From positions 1-64,000 of the forward strand of contig CAYTZG010000005.1 of assembly GCA_964442435.1 (NCBI GenBank): 64,000 nt of DNA, given 5' to 3'. Shown here in pieces: positions 7,334 through 16,543 of this stretch. The notes beneath the pieces are model-generated. The model was not told the DNA's origin and ran no database searches. It saw nothing but the letters and a program-made list of their open reading frames with translations. The DNA comes from CAMXAS01 sp964442435 (GTDB lineage: Bacteria; Bacteroidota; Bacteroidia; Bacteroidales; P3). The position numbers were made by a program, and so were the translations under genes. The first letter of the stretch is position 1, and each line of letters opens with the position of its first letter.

Positions 7334-9464
7334 GAACAAGGGCAAGAACAGGGACGCCCTGTGGGTAAAGGTGTATCTCGTGTACGCCTTCTTCCTCGTG
7401 TTCGCGCTGGCCGTCATTGTCCGTATGGCCGTCGTCATGTTCGTGGAGGGTAAGGATTTGTTGGCCAAGTCGGAGGAACAGAGCCTGCGCTACGAGGATG
7501 TCAAGGCCGTGCGCGGTAATATATATGCGTCCAACGGTTCGTTGCTGGCCGCTTCGGTGCCCGTGTTTGAAATCCGCATGGATTTGAGCCCGAAAGTGGT
7601 GCCGGCCGACACGTTCCGCCGTTACCTGCAACCGCTTTGCGACAGCCTGCACGCGATGTACCCGCAGGTGTCTTCGGCCTCCTACCGCCGCACGTTGGAA
7701 CGGGCACGCCGCGAAGGCCGCCGCAACCACTTGGTCAAGCGGCGCATCAGCTACGACGAACTGTTGCGGATGCAGCAGTTCCCGTTGTTCAACAAAGGGC
7801 AGTTCAAAGGCGGTTTCATCGTCACCGAGTCCGAACGGCGGAGCCAGCCCCACAGCCCGTTGGCGCAGCGTACAATCGGCTCCTACAATACGGAAACGCG
7901 TATCGGTTCGGGTTTGGAAAAGGCGTTCAACGAAGACTTGGAAGGGCAGAGCGGGCGTCGGTTGACCCAGCGGGTGGCCAAAGGCGTATGGCGGCCCATC
8001 TATAACGAAGAGACGATAGAACCGCGCAACGGCAAAGACCTGATAACCACCATAGACACGCGCATTCAGGACGTGGCGCACGCCGCGCTGGAACGTTGCG
8101 TGCGGGAGAATGAGGCCGACCACGGTTGCGCCGTGTTGATGGAAGTGGCCACGGGCCGCATCGTGGCCATCGCCAACCTGACGCGGCAGGCCGACGGCAG
8201 CTATACCGAACGCATCAACTATGTCGTGGGTGAAAGCGTGGAGCCGGGTTCCACGTTCAAGTTGGCGTCGGCCATCGCCATTTTGGAAGAAGGGCGGTTC
8301 GACACCACCACCGTGGTACCCACGGGCATCATGGAGTTCTACGGCAAGCGCATGATAGACTCGCACCGCGGCGGCTATGGCGACATCTCGTTCCAAGAGG
8401 CGTTCGAGAAGTCGTCCAACGTCGGCATTTCGTATCTGGCGCACGAGACGTTCCACAAAAACCCGCAGAAGTTCGTGGATTACCTCTACGGGATGCACCT
8501 TAACGAGATAACCGGCATCGAGATTCCCGGCGAGGGGCGGCCCTATATCAAGAACCCGAAGGACAAGAGCTGGTCCAAGCTGTCGTTGCCTTGGATGTCC
8601 ATCGGCTACGAGGTGCAGCTTACGCCCTTGCAGATATTGTCGCTCTACAACGCCGTGGCCAACAACGGCAAGATGATGAAGCCGCAGTTGGTGGACGAAA
8701 TCCGTTCGGGCGGCAAAACGGTCAAGAAATACGAGCCGGAGGTGCTGAAAGAACGCATTGCAAGCCGCAAGACGTTGGATTTGGTTCGGGGAATGCTGGA
8801 ACAGGTGGTGCAGAACGGCACGGGGCGTTCGTTGTCCAAGTCGCCTTACAAAATAGCGGGCAAAACCGGTACGGCGCAAATCAACTACGCGCGCCGCGAC
8901 GGTTCGAAGATGCTCTACCGGGCTTCGTTCGCGGGCTATTTCCCGGCCGACAAGCCGCTCTACTCGTGCATGATTATGATTACCGAACCGCACCAGCGGC
9001 GCGTTTACGGCAGTGACTTGGCCGCGCCCGTGTTCAAGGAAATAGCCGACAAGGTATATGCCACGTTGTTGAAAGACCGGCCGGAAGGCGGGTTGAGTAT
9101 CACGGAGCTCACGTCCAAGGGCCATTATCCGGCTACGGCGGCCGGCTACGGCGGCGACCTGCAGCGCACGTTCGCGGCCTTGGGCCTGCCGACGGGCGAA
9201 GTGGAGGAAACGGATTTCGTGCGCATGACGGCTGGCGTTTCGGGCGACGGCGCGGAAACGGGCGACTACCGCGTGCGCACCGTCAACCGCTTGAAGGAAG
9301 TGATGCCCGACGTACAGGGCTTGGGTGCGCGTGACGCTGTGTATATACTTGAAAAACAAGGCCTGCGCGTGCAGGTCAATGGCAGCGGCCGTGTACGGCG
9401 GCAGTCGGTGGAGGCGGGGCAACCCATCCGTAAGAACGATAAAGTATGGCTGGAACTGAATTAA
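7311..9464 (+). CDS. ftsI: Septal peptidoglycan transpeptidase (PBP3) with C-terminal PASTA domain
   Basis: A class B penicillin-binding protein of 717 residues that cross-links septal peptidoglycan with FtsW. An N-terminal transmembrane helix (about 25-43) precedes the dimerisation/pedestal region starting VRGNIYASNGSLLAAS. The transpeptidase domain has the STFK box with nucleophile Ser314, SSN at 368-370 and KTGT at 518-521. The C-terminal ~60 residues (MPDVQGLGARDAVYILEKQG...) form one PASTA domain, typical of Bacteroidetes FtsI and absent from the E. coli enzyme. It overlaps ftsL upstream and murE downstream (19 nt). Confidence 0.95.
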   Translation: MGTAKKTKNKGKNRDALWVKVYLVYAFFLVFALAVIVRMAVVMFVEGKDLLAKSEEQSLRYEDVKAVRGNIYASNGSLLAASVPVFEIRMDLSPKVVPADTFRRYLQPLCDSLHAMYPQVSSASYRRTLERARREGRRNHLVKRRISYDELLRMQQFPLFNKGQFKGGFIVTESERRSQPHSPLAQRTIGSYNTETRIGSGLEKAFNEDLEGQSGRRLTQRVAKGVWRPIYNEETIEPRNGKDLITTIDTRIQDVAHAALERCVRENEADHGCAVLMEVATGRIVAIANLTRQADGSYTERINYVVGESVEPGSTFKLASAIAILEEGRFDTTTVVPTGIMEFYGKRMIDSHRGGYGDISFQEAFEKSSNVGISYLAHETFHKNPQKFVDYLYGMHLNEITGIEIPGEGRPYIKNPKDKSWSKLSLPWMSIGYEVQLTPLQILSLYNAVANNGKMMKPQLVDEIRSGGKTVKKYEPEVLKERIASRKTLDLVRGMLEQVVQNGTGRSLSKSPYKIAGKTGTAQINYARRDGSKMLYRASFAGYFPADKPLYSCMIMITEPHQRRVYGSDLAAPVFKEIADKVYATLLKDRPEGGLSITELTSKGHYPATAAGYGGDLQRTFAALGLPTGEVEETDFVRMTAGVSGDGAETGDYRVRTVNRLKEVMPDVQGLGARDAVYILEKQGLRVQVNGSGRVRRQSVEAGQPIRKNDKVWLELN

Positions 9465-10894
9465 CCTTTGCATTGTCGGCCTTGGTGCCGGAAGCGGCCG
9501 GAACGGAAGTCCGGGTGCGGCAATTGTGTTTCGACTCGCGTTGCGTGACGCCGGAGTCGGTTTTCTTTGCCGTCAAGGGGAGCGGCGTGGACGGCCATGC
9601 GTTTATCCCGCAGGCGGTGGCGGCCGGCGCGCGGGCCGTGGTCTGCGAGCAGTTGCCGGCCGAACGGCAGCCCGACGTCTGCTATGTGCAGGTGCCCGAT
9701 TCGGCGGCGGCCTTGGGGCAAGCGGCCTCGGTCTATTACGGCCGTCCCTCCGAAAAACTCGTGCTCGTGGGCGTAACCGGCACCAACGGCAAGACCACGA
9801 TCGCCACCTTGCTTTACCGCTTGTTCCGCGCGCTCGGCCATCGTTGCGGCCTGCTCTCCACCATAGAGAACCGCATCGAGGAAACAGTCGTACCCAGCAC
9901 GCATACCACGGGCGACGCTTTGGAAATAAACCGCCTTTTGGCGCAGATGGTGGAGGCGGGCTGTACGCACGTCTTTATGGAAGTAAGCTCGCACGCGCTC
10001 GTGCAACAGCGGGTGGCCGGCCTGCAGTTCCGCGGCGGCATCTTCACGAACCTGACGCGCGACCATTTGGACTACCACAAAACGTTCAAGGCCTATATCG
10101 CGGCCAAGAAACTGTTTTTCGACCACCTGCCGGCCTCGGCTTTCGCGCTCGTCAATACCGACGACGCCAACGGCAAGGTCATGGTGCAGAATACGAAAGC
10201 GCAGGTCAAGACTTACGCGCTCAAACGCATGGCCGACTACAAGACCAAGGTGTTGGAAGACTCGTTGCACGGCCTTAGCCTGTGCATGAACGGCACCGAA
10301 GTGCATACGCGGCTCGTGGGCGATTTCAACGCCTACAACCTTACGGCCATTTACGGCGCGGCCTGTCTGCTTGGGGAAGAACCCGCGGCGGTGCTCACGG
10401 CACTGAGTGGCCTGGCGGCGGCCGACGGCCGCTTTCAGCCCGTCAAGGGCGCTACCCAACAGGCCATCGTCGATTACGCCCATACGCCCGATGCGTTGGA
10501 AAACGTGTTGGATACGCTTTCCGGCATGAAACAGGCCGGGGCGCAACTCGTCTGCGTGGTGGGGTGCGGCGGCAACCGCGACAGCGGCAAGCGCCCGATG
10601 ATGGCTGAAACCGCCGCCCGTTACGCCGACCTGCTGATACTTACGTCCGACAATCCGCGCTTTGAAGACCCGCAGCTGATTCTCGACCAGATGTACGCCG
10701 GCGTACCGGCGGCGCGCCAGGCCCAGTGCCTGCGGATACTCAACCGCGAGGAAGCCATCAAGACCGCCTGTATGATGGCGCGTCCGGGCGATTTGCTGCT
10801 CGTGGCCGGCAAAGGCCATGAAACCTATCAGGAAATCGAAGGGGTCAAGCATCCGTTCGACGACCGCGAAGTGTTGAAGAAATATTTGAAATAA
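9446..10894 (+). CDS. murE: UDP-MurNAc-L-Ala-D-Glu:diaminopimelate ligase
   Basis: Adds the third residue of the peptidoglycan stem peptide. The protein is 482 residues with all three Mur-ligase domains. The ATP-binding GVTGTNGKTT ends at residues 115-118, the central domain carries EVSSHAL and TNLTRDHLDYH, and the C-terminal domain has DYAHTPDAL and the DNPR signature at 402-405. DNPR is the diaminopimelate-selecting motif, so this organism should have meso-DAP peptidoglycan. Unlike the murD-position gene downstream, this ligase is complete with normal catalytic residues. The ATG overlaps the ftsI end. Confidence 0.95.
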   Translation: MAGTELTFALSALVPEAAGTEVRVRQLCFDSRCVTPESVFFAVKGSGVDGHAFIPQAVAAGARAVVCEQLPAERQPDVCYVQVPDSAAALGQAASVYYGRPSEKLVLVGVTGTNGKTTIATLLYRLFRALGHRCGLLSTIENRIEETVVPSTHTTGDALEINRLLAQMVEAGCTHVFMEVSSHALVQQRVAGLQFRGGIFTNLTRDHLDYHKTFKAYIAAKKLFFDHLPASAFALVNTDDANGKVMVQNTKAQVKTYALKRMADYKTKVLEDSLHGLSLCMNGTEVHTRLVGDFNAYNLTAIYGAACLLGEEPAAVLTALSGLAAADGRFQPVKGATQQAIVDYAHTPDALENVLDTLSGMKQAGAQLVCVVGCGGNRDSGKRPMMAETAARYADLLILTSDNPRFEDPQLILDQMYAGVPAARQAQCLRILNREEAIKTACMMARPGDLLLVAGKGHETYQEIEGVKHPFDDREVLKKYLK

Positions 10895-10916
10895 CCCGAT
10901 AAAAAAACAGAGCGTC

Positions 10917-12170
10917 ATGCTGTATTATCTGTCCGAATACATGAATAAGGTCTGGGACCTTCCCGGTGTGGGCGTCTTCCGCTACCTGTCGTTCCGTGCG
11001 GCGGCGGCCATGCTGTTGTCGCTGTTCCTGTCGCTGGTCGTGGGCAAGTATATGATCCGCTACCTGCAAAAAAAGCAAATCGGCGAAACCATCCGCGATT
11101 TGGGCTTGCAGGGGCAGATGGAGAAGAAAGGCACGCCGACGATGGGCGGCCTCATCATCATTATGGCCACGCTCGTGCCCGTGCTGTTGTTCAACCGGCT
11201 CGACAACATCTATGTCATCCTTATGATCGTCACCACGATATGGCTCGGTTGCATGGGTTTCATCGACGACTACATCAAGGTGTTCCGTCACAACAAAAGC
11301 GGCATGGCCGGCCGTTACAAGATTATCGGACAGATAGGCCTGGGCTTGATTGTCGGCCTTACGATGTGCTATCATCCCGATATCGTGGTGTCGCAAAAGC
11401 AGATGAACCGCGAATACGTCGATAAGCACAACGTGTTGGATCAAAACGAATACGCCAAGGCGCAGGCCGTCTTTGAACAGAATACCGAAAAGGCGCTGAC
11501 CACGACGATTCCGTTCGTCAAGAACAGCGAACTCGACTACAGCGTCATTTTGACGGCCATCAATAAAAATTGGGCCAAGTACAGCTGGGTCGTGTTCGTG
11601 TTGCTCGTCGTCCTCGTCGTGACGGCCGTTTCAAACGGCGCCAATCTGACCGACGGCATGGACGGGCTGGCGTCGGGTACCTCGGCCATCATCGGGGCTA
11701 CGCTCGGTTTGCTGGCCTGGGTATCGGGCAACGTCATCTTCGCCGATTATCTCAATATAATGTATATACCGCATACGGGTGAGCTCGTCGTGTTCATCGC
11801 GGCTTTCGTGGGGGCGTTGATAGGCTTTCTGTGGTACAACGCCTATCCGGCGCAGGTCTTTATGGGCGATACGGGCAGTTTGACGATAGGCGGCATCATC
11901 GCCGTGTTCGCCATTCTGATTCGCAAGGAACTGTTGTTGCCGATTCTGTGCGGCATCTTCCTTGTCGAAAGCCTTTCGGTCATGATGCAGGTTACCTATT
12001 TCAAATATACCAAGCGTGTATATGGCGAAGGGCGCCGCATTTTCAAGATGTCGCCGCTCCATCACCATTTTCAGGTGTTGGGTCACCCGGAACCCAAAAT
12101 CGTGCTTCACTTCTTCATCGTCGGACTGTTTCTGGCGGTGTTCACCATCGTTACATTGAAATTAAGATAG
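10917..12170 (+). CDS. mraY: Phospho-MurNAc-pentapeptide transferase MraY
   Basis: An integral inner-membrane enzyme that transfers phospho-MurNAc-pentapeptide to undecaprenyl phosphate, giving lipid I. The 417 residues include about ten transmembrane helices. Conserved blocks are KKGTPTMGG, FIDDYIKV (the Asp pair), NLTDGMDGLA, FMGDTGSL and SPLHHHFQ. It is longer than the ~360-residue E. coli protein because of a hydrophilic insertion (about residues 155-215, between TMCYHPDIVV and the helix beginning WVVFVLLVV), a feature I associate with Bacteroidetes MraY. It is followed after 13 bases by the truncated MurD-like gene. Confidence 0.95.
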   Translation: MLYYLSEYMNKVWDLPGVGVFRYLSFRAAAAMLLSLFLSLVVGKYMIRYLQKKQIGETIRDLGLQGQMEKKGTPTMGGLIIIMATLVPVLLFNRLDNIYVILMIVTTIWLGCMGFIDDYIKVFRHNKSGMAGRYKIIGQIGLGLIVGLTMCYHPDIVVSQKQMNREYVDKHNVLDQNEYAKAQAVFEQNTEKALTTTIPFVKNSELDYSVILTAINKNWAKYSWVVFVLLVVLVVTAVSNGANLTDGMDGLASGTSAIIGATLGLLAWVSGNVIFADYLNIMYIPHTGELVVFIAAFVGALIGFLWYNAYPAQVFMGDTGSLTIGGIIAVFAILIRKELLLPILCGIFLVESLSVMMQVTYFKYTKRVYGEGRRIFKMSPLHHHFQVLGHPEPKIVLHFFIVGLFLAVFTIVTLKLR

Positions 12171-12183
12171 CAGGAGATATATC

Positions 12184-12732
12184 ATGAGTATACAGAGTTT
12201 TTTCGTACAGGGTCAGCAGACAACCTGTGACAACATGGCCGAGGCCGTCGCTTCCAAAATCCAGGATATGCGAAAGGAAGCGGTGCGGGAAATGTTCAAC
12301 GATTTCTCGCTGGAAAACGGTCGGCTTTGCCCGGTGGGCACAATCCGCGGCGTACACTACATAGACGACGCCATGGCCGAAAACGTCAATGCGGTATGGT
12401 ATGCGTTGGAAAACGTGCACGAACCGATTTACTGGATTGTGGACGGCGAACGCCACGAGGATATCAACCGTCTGGAAGTCCTCAAGCCTTGGATGAACAA
12501 GGTCAAACGCCTGATTTGCGTCGGCGGGCAGGAGGAATTGCGGGCGGCCTTGGACTTGGAACCGAACCGTTACCTCACGGTGCAGACGTTGGACGAGGCC
12601 GTGCGCATGGCCTATCTCTGCGCCGACGAGAAGCAGACCGTATTGTACGCCCCGCTGTTTCCGGGCAGCGGCACGAGTGAGAACAGCGAGAGCCGCAGCC
12701 ATCGGTTCCGTCAGGCCGTCAACGAATTGTAA
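12184..12732 (+). CDS. Stand-alone, degenerate MurD C-terminal-domain-like protein at the murD locus
   Basis: A 182-residue ORF exactly where murD belongs (between mraY and ftsW). The first ~25 residues match nothing obvious. Residues ~18-42 resemble the end of the MurD central domain (IxxMRKEAVREMFNDF) and 46-182 the C-terminal domain: GVHYIDDAMAENVNAVWYAL (56-75) aligns with the MurD block containing NDSKATN, and the tail aligns without gaps to the APACASFD..NYE.RG..F..AV block. N-terminal UMA-binding and ATP-binding domains are absent. The key residues are changed: Lys to Met64, Thr to Glu66, and the Ser and Phe of the tail block to Gly and Ser. It is therefore not a working ligase alone. 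The frame is intact, with codon use like its neighbours, arguing against recent decay. Confidence 0.85.
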   Translation: MSIQSFFVQGQQTTCDNMAEAVASKIQDMRKEAVREMFNDFSLENGRLCPVGTIRGVHYIDDAMAENVNAVWYALENVHEPIYWIVDGERHEDINRLEVLKPWMNKVKRLICVGGQEELRAALDLEPNRYLTVQTLDEAVRMAYLCADEKQTVLYAPLFPGSGTSENSESRSHRFRQAVNEL

Positions 12733-12762
12733 AACCCGCCTCAGGCCGAGCATCGCAATCGC

Positions 12763-13968
12763 ATGGAAAAGAACAGGGAAATAGGGCTGTACCGTTACCT
12801 GCCGGGCGACCGGAACATTTGGGTCATCATCCTGCTGTTGTCCTTCGTTTCCGTTTTGGTCGTCTATAGTTCGACCGGGCTGTTGGCCTACCGCTATCAG
12901 GCGGGGCACACGGCCTACTATGCGTTGAAGCATACCGGCATGATTCTTTCGGGATGGCTCATCATCTATGTGACTTCCCGCATTCCCTATACCTATTTTT
13001 CGCGCATCGGTTGGATTCTGTTTTGGCTGGCCGTGCCGTTGTTGGCGCTGACGTTGGCGATGCCGAAAGTAAACGACGCGAGCCGCTGGCTCGAAATCCC
13101 GATTATCGGGCTCACGTTCCAAACCTCCGATTTGGCCAAGCTGGCCTTGGTCATGTATCTGGCGCGTATTTTGGCCAAAAAGCAATCGACCATCGGCGAG
13201 AAACAGACGTTTTACCAGGTCGTTTGGCCGCCCCTGTTGATTTGCGGCCTCATTTTTCCCGAAAACCTCTCCACCGCCGCCTTGCTGATGCTCACCTCCG
13301 TGGTCATGATGATGTTCGGCGGCGTCCGCACACGCTATCTCGCGGGCCTGTTCGGCGTCATGGTATTGGGCATAGGGCTGTTGGCCGCCACATTATATAT
13401 CGTCCCGGAAGAAAACCTGCCGGGCCGCTTCGCCACGTGGAAGGCGCGTATCGAAAACTTCGCCGGTTCCGACGACGGTTCCGACAGCAACTATCAGGCC
13501 ACACAGGCCAAAATCGCCATCGCCAACGGCGGCATCGTCGGCAAGATGCCCGGCAACGGCATACAGCGCAACTTTTTGCCGCACCCTTATTCCGACTACG
13601 CCTATGCGATTGTCGTGGAAGAATACGGCATGCTGGGCGGCATAGCGGTATTGCTGCTGTATCTGTGGTTTATCCGTCGCGGCATCAAAATCGCGCGCCA
13701 GTGTCAGGGGTCGTTCGGCTGCTTTCTCGTGTTGGGCGTCTGCTTCCTGTTTACGTTGCAGGCCTTGGTCAATATGGGCGTGGCCGTCAACCTGTTGCCC
13801 GTAACGGGGCAGATTCTGCCGTTCGTGAGTATGGGCGGCACGGCCATGTGGTTCAATTCGTTCGGTGCGGGCCTCGTGCTGAGCGTGAGCGCGGCCGTCG
13901 AAAAACAGAAAAAGGAACAGGGCAAGGAATTGGCCGATATGGAAAAAGCGACGGCGGTTAATGAATAA
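12763..13968 (+). CDS. ftsW: Septal lipid II glycosyltransferase FtsW
   Basis: A SEDS-family integral membrane protein of 401 residues that polymerises lipid II at the septum as partner of FtsI. About ten hydrophobic segments are visible. Family blocks include NDASRWLEI, FQTSDLAKLALVMYLA, FPENLSTAAL, ANGGIVGKMPGNGIQRNFLPHPYSDYAYAIVVEEYG and the C-terminal ALVNMGVAVNLLPVTGQILPFVSMGGTAMW. The periplasmic loop carrying Gly-Asn-Gly-Ile-Gln is where the catalytic region lies. It follows the MurD-like gene by 30 bases. Confidence 0.95.
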   Translation: MEKNREIGLYRYLPGDRNIWVIILLLSFVSVLVVYSSTGLLAYRYQAGHTAYYALKHTGMILSGWLIIYVTSRIPYTYFSRIGWILFWLAVPLLALTLAMPKVNDASRWLEIPIIGLTFQTSDLAKLALVMYLARILAKKQSTIGEKQTFYQVVWPPLLICGLIFPENLSTAALLMLTSVVMMMFGGVRTRYLAGLFGVMVLGIGLLAATLYIVPEENLPGRFATWKARIENFAGSDDGSDSNYQATQAKIAIANGGIVGKMPGNGIQRNFLPHPYSDYAYAIVVEEYGMLGGIAVLLLYLWFIRRGIKIARQCQGSFGCFLVLGVCFLFTLQALVNMGVAVNLLPVTGQILPFVSMGGTAMWFNSFGAGLVLSVSAAVEKQKKEQGKELADMEKATAVNE

Positions 13969-13990
13969 CGAAATATAAAATCAGATAGAT

Positions 13991-15118
13991 ATGCAAGAAG
14001 CCATGAAAGTGATAGTGAGCGGTGGCGGTACGGGCGGCCATGTGTTCCCCGCCATTGCGATTGCGAACGCCATCAAGGCGGAACGTCCCGATACCGAAAT
14101 CCTTTTCGTGGGCGCCAAGGGCCGTATGGAAATGGACAAGGTGCCGGCGGCCGGTTACCGCATCGAAGGGCTGAATGTCATCGGGCTCAACCGCAAGCAG
14201 TGGTGGAAGAATCTGGTACTGCCGTTCAAGTTGTGCTCCAGCCTGTTGCATGTGCGCAAAGTCATCAAGCAGTTCGCGCCGGACGTGGTGGTGGGCGTGG
14301 GCGGTTACGCGAGCGGCCCTACGTTGTATGTGGCGGGTTTGATGGGCATTCCCTATCTGATACAGGAACAGAACTCCTTTCCGGGCCTGACCAACCGTAT
14401 GTTGGCCAAACGGGCGCGGAAAATCTGCGTCGATTACGAGGATATGGAGCAGTTCTTCCCCAAGGAAAGAATTTTGATGACGGGCAACCCGATTCGTCAG
14501 GACATCGTGGACTTGGGGGGCAAGCGTGACGTGGCGTTCAGCCATTTCGGCCTGAATCCGGACAAACCCGTCCTGCTCGTTATCGGCGGCAGTTTGGGGG
14601 CGCGCTCCATCAACCGCGCCATGCTCAACAGCGTGGACGAGATATTGGCTTCCGGCTGTCAGATTCTGTGGCAGACCGGCGGTCTCTATTACGAGCAGGT
14701 CAAGGCGATGTTGGCGGAAGAAAAGCCGGGCCTGTTGGTGGTGGACTTCATCAAGAACATGGATTTGGCCTATGCCATGGCCGACGTCGTGGTTTCGCGC
14801 GCCGGTGCCATTTCCATATCGGAGCTCTGCGTGGTGGGCAAGCCGGTCATCCTCGTGCCTTCGCCCAATGTGGCCGAAGATCACCAAACCAAGAACGCCT
14901 TGGCGCTCAGCGCGCGCAATGCCGCCGTCCTGTTGCCCGACGACAAGATTTACGGCGAATTGGGCAAAACGGTGGTGGAACTCATGCACAACGAGCGCCG
15001 CAAGGAACTCATGTCGGAAAACATTTCCCGCATGGGCAAGACGACTTCGGCGCAGGACATCGCCAAATGGGTGTTCCGAATCGCCGAAGAAGACGCGATT
15101 GCCCGATTCGGCAGATAA
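13991..15118 (+). CDS. murG: UDP-GlcNAc:lipid I N-acetylglucosaminyltransferase MurG
   Basis: A peripheral inner-membrane GT28 enzyme that adds GlcNAc to lipid I to give lipid II. The protein is 375 residues from the ATG at 13991; a second ATG at 14003 (MKVIVSGGGTGGH) would give 371 and is equally plausible. Conserved parts are the N-terminal GGGTGGHVFPA loop, GVGGYASGP, QEQNSFPGLTNR, TGNPIR, GGSLGARSIN and SRAGAISISEL near the nucleotide-sugar site. Context is normal for a dcw cluster. Confidence 0.96.
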   Translation: MQEAMKVIVSGGGTGGHVFPAIAIANAIKAERPDTEILFVGAKGRMEMDKVPAAGYRIEGLNVIGLNRKQWWKNLVLPFKLCSSLLHVRKVIKQFAPDVVVGVGGYASGPTLYVAGLMGIPYLIQEQNSFPGLTNRMLAKRARKICVDYEDMEQFFPKERILMTGNPIRQDIVDLGGKRDVAFSHFGLNPDKPVLLVIGGSLGARSINRAMLNSVDEILASGCQILWQTGGLYYEQVKAMLAEEKPGLLVVDFIKNMDLAYAMADVVVSRAGAISISELCVVGKPVILVPSPNVAEDHQTKNALALSARNAAVLLPDDKIYGELGKTVVELMHNERRKELMSENISRMGKTTSAQDIAKWVFRIAEEDAIARFGR

Positions 15119-15139
15119 GACCAATACGAAACCCGATAG

Positions 15140-16543
15140 ATGCAGACAACGGATTTGGATATCAGGCACTACGACCGGATTTATTTTCTGGGGATAGGCG
15201 GCATCGGCATGAGCGCCTTGGCCTTGTATTGTCTGCACGAGGGTAAGCGCGTGGACGGTTACGACCGTCTGGAAACGCCGCTGTGCCGTCGGTTGGCGGC
15301 TTGCGGGGCGCGGATTCATTATACGGAGTCGCCGGAACTCGTGCCGGCCGACACACAATTGGTTATATATACGCCCGCCATCCCCGCCGACCACCGCGAA
15401 TGGGAGGCCTTGCGGGCCTTGGGCGTGCCGGTCTGCAAACGGGCGGAGGTACTCGGCGCCTGCACGCGGCCCTACCGTACGTTGGCCGTGGCCGGTTCGC
15501 ACGGCAAAACGACGACTTCCGCGCTCTTGGCCTATCTGCTGCACGAAACCGACGGCTGCTGCGCCTTTTTGGGCGGCGTGGCCAAAAACTACGACAGCAA
15601 TTTCCTCTATACGGCGGGCGCGGAATGGGCGGTGGCCGAGGCCGATGAATACGACCGTTCGTTCCTGCAATTGCATCCGCGTTACAGCATCGTCACGGCC
15701 ATGGATGCCGACCACCTCGACATCTACGGCACGGTGGAGAACATGCGGGCGGCTTTCGCCGACTTCATGCGGCAGACCGACGCGCAGGGCGGGGTCATCA
15801 TCAAGGACGTCTGGCGGGCTTATGTGCCGGACGTGCCGGTATACCGCACCTACGGGCTCGAAGCCACGCCCGGTACGCAGGTCTATGCACGCGGCTTGCG
15901 CGTGGAAGACGGGGCCTACCGTTTCGATTACGTGGCGCCCGATATGGAAATCAAAGACCTGCGGCTGACCTATCCGGGCCGCCACAACGTGGAGAACGCG
16001 CTCGCCGCCATCACGGCCGCTTTGGCCGCCGGCGTCCGTCCCGACGATATCCGCCGCTTGCTGCCGGGCTTCCGTGGCGTCAAGCGCCGTTTCGACATCC
16101 AGTATCGACAAGGCGACCGGCTGTATATAGACGACTACGCCCACCATCCCGACGAAATAGCCGTCTGTCTGCGCGCGCTTCGGGAACTCTATCCGCAGCA
16201 CCCGATACGTGTGGCCTTCCAACCGCACCTTTACAGCCGCACGCGCGATTTGGCCGCCGATTTCGCACAAAGCCTGCAATTGGCCGATGAAGTCGTGTTG
16301 CTGGATATATACCCCGCGCGCGAACGGCCCATACCGGGCGTTACCGCCCGCAGCATAGGCGACCTTATAACCGACCGTCCCGTCCGCTATGCGACGCTGC
16401 AAAACGCCGTCAACGTGCTGAACGCGCTGCCGCCCATGCCCATCCTCGTAACGATGGGCGCCGGCGACATCGATACGCTGGTGGCGCCCTTGCGCGGCTG
16501 CTATGAACGCGCGGCCACGGTAAAACCCGCTATGGAATCATGA
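15140..16543 (+). CDS. murC: UDP-N-acetylmuramate:L-alanine ligase MurC
   Basis: Adds the first stem-peptide residue, in the cytoplasm. The 467-residue protein has all three Mur-ligase domains: the N-terminal dinucleotide-like FLGIGGIGMSALA, the ATP loop AGSHGKTTTSALL, EADEYDRSFL in the central domain, and DDYAHHPDEIAV in the C-terminal domain. Length is normal, with no fused Ddl or second ligase that could cover for the degenerate murD-position gene. It ends in an ATGA overlap with ftsQ. Confidence 0.96.
   Translation: MQTTDLDIRHYDRIYFLGIGGIGMSALALYCLHEGKRVDGYDRLETPLCRRLAACGARIHYTESPELVPADTQLVIYTPAIPADHREWEALRALGVPVCKRAEVLGACTRPYRTLAVAGSHGKTTTSALLAYLLHETDGCCAFLGGVAKNYDSNFLYTAGAEWAVAEADEYDRSFLQLHPRYSIVTAMDADHLDIYGTVENMRAAFADFMRQTDAQGGVIIKDVWRAYVPDVPVYRTYGLEATPGTQVYARGLRVEDGAYRFDYVAPDMEIKDLRLTYPGRHNVENALAAITAALAAGVRPDDIRRLLPGFRGVKRRFDIQYRQGDRLYIDDYAHHPDEIAVCLRALRELYPQHPIRVAFQPHLYSRTRDLAADFAQSLQLADEVVLLDIYPARERPIPGVTARSIGDLITDRPVRYATLQNAVNVLNALPPMPILVTMGAGDIDTLVAPLRGCYERAATVKPAMES

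Noticed and set aside
12184..12732. The MurD-like gene being a frameshifted full murD
   Set aside because: Neither the 13-base gap after mraY nor other frames nearby contain any MurD N-terminal or ATP-binding sequence, so the missing domains are absent and not merely out of frame.
13958..16402. An 814-residue open frame opposite murG and murC
   Set aside because: Composition is His/Arg/Val-rich shadow sequence and it spans two clearly real genes on the other strand.
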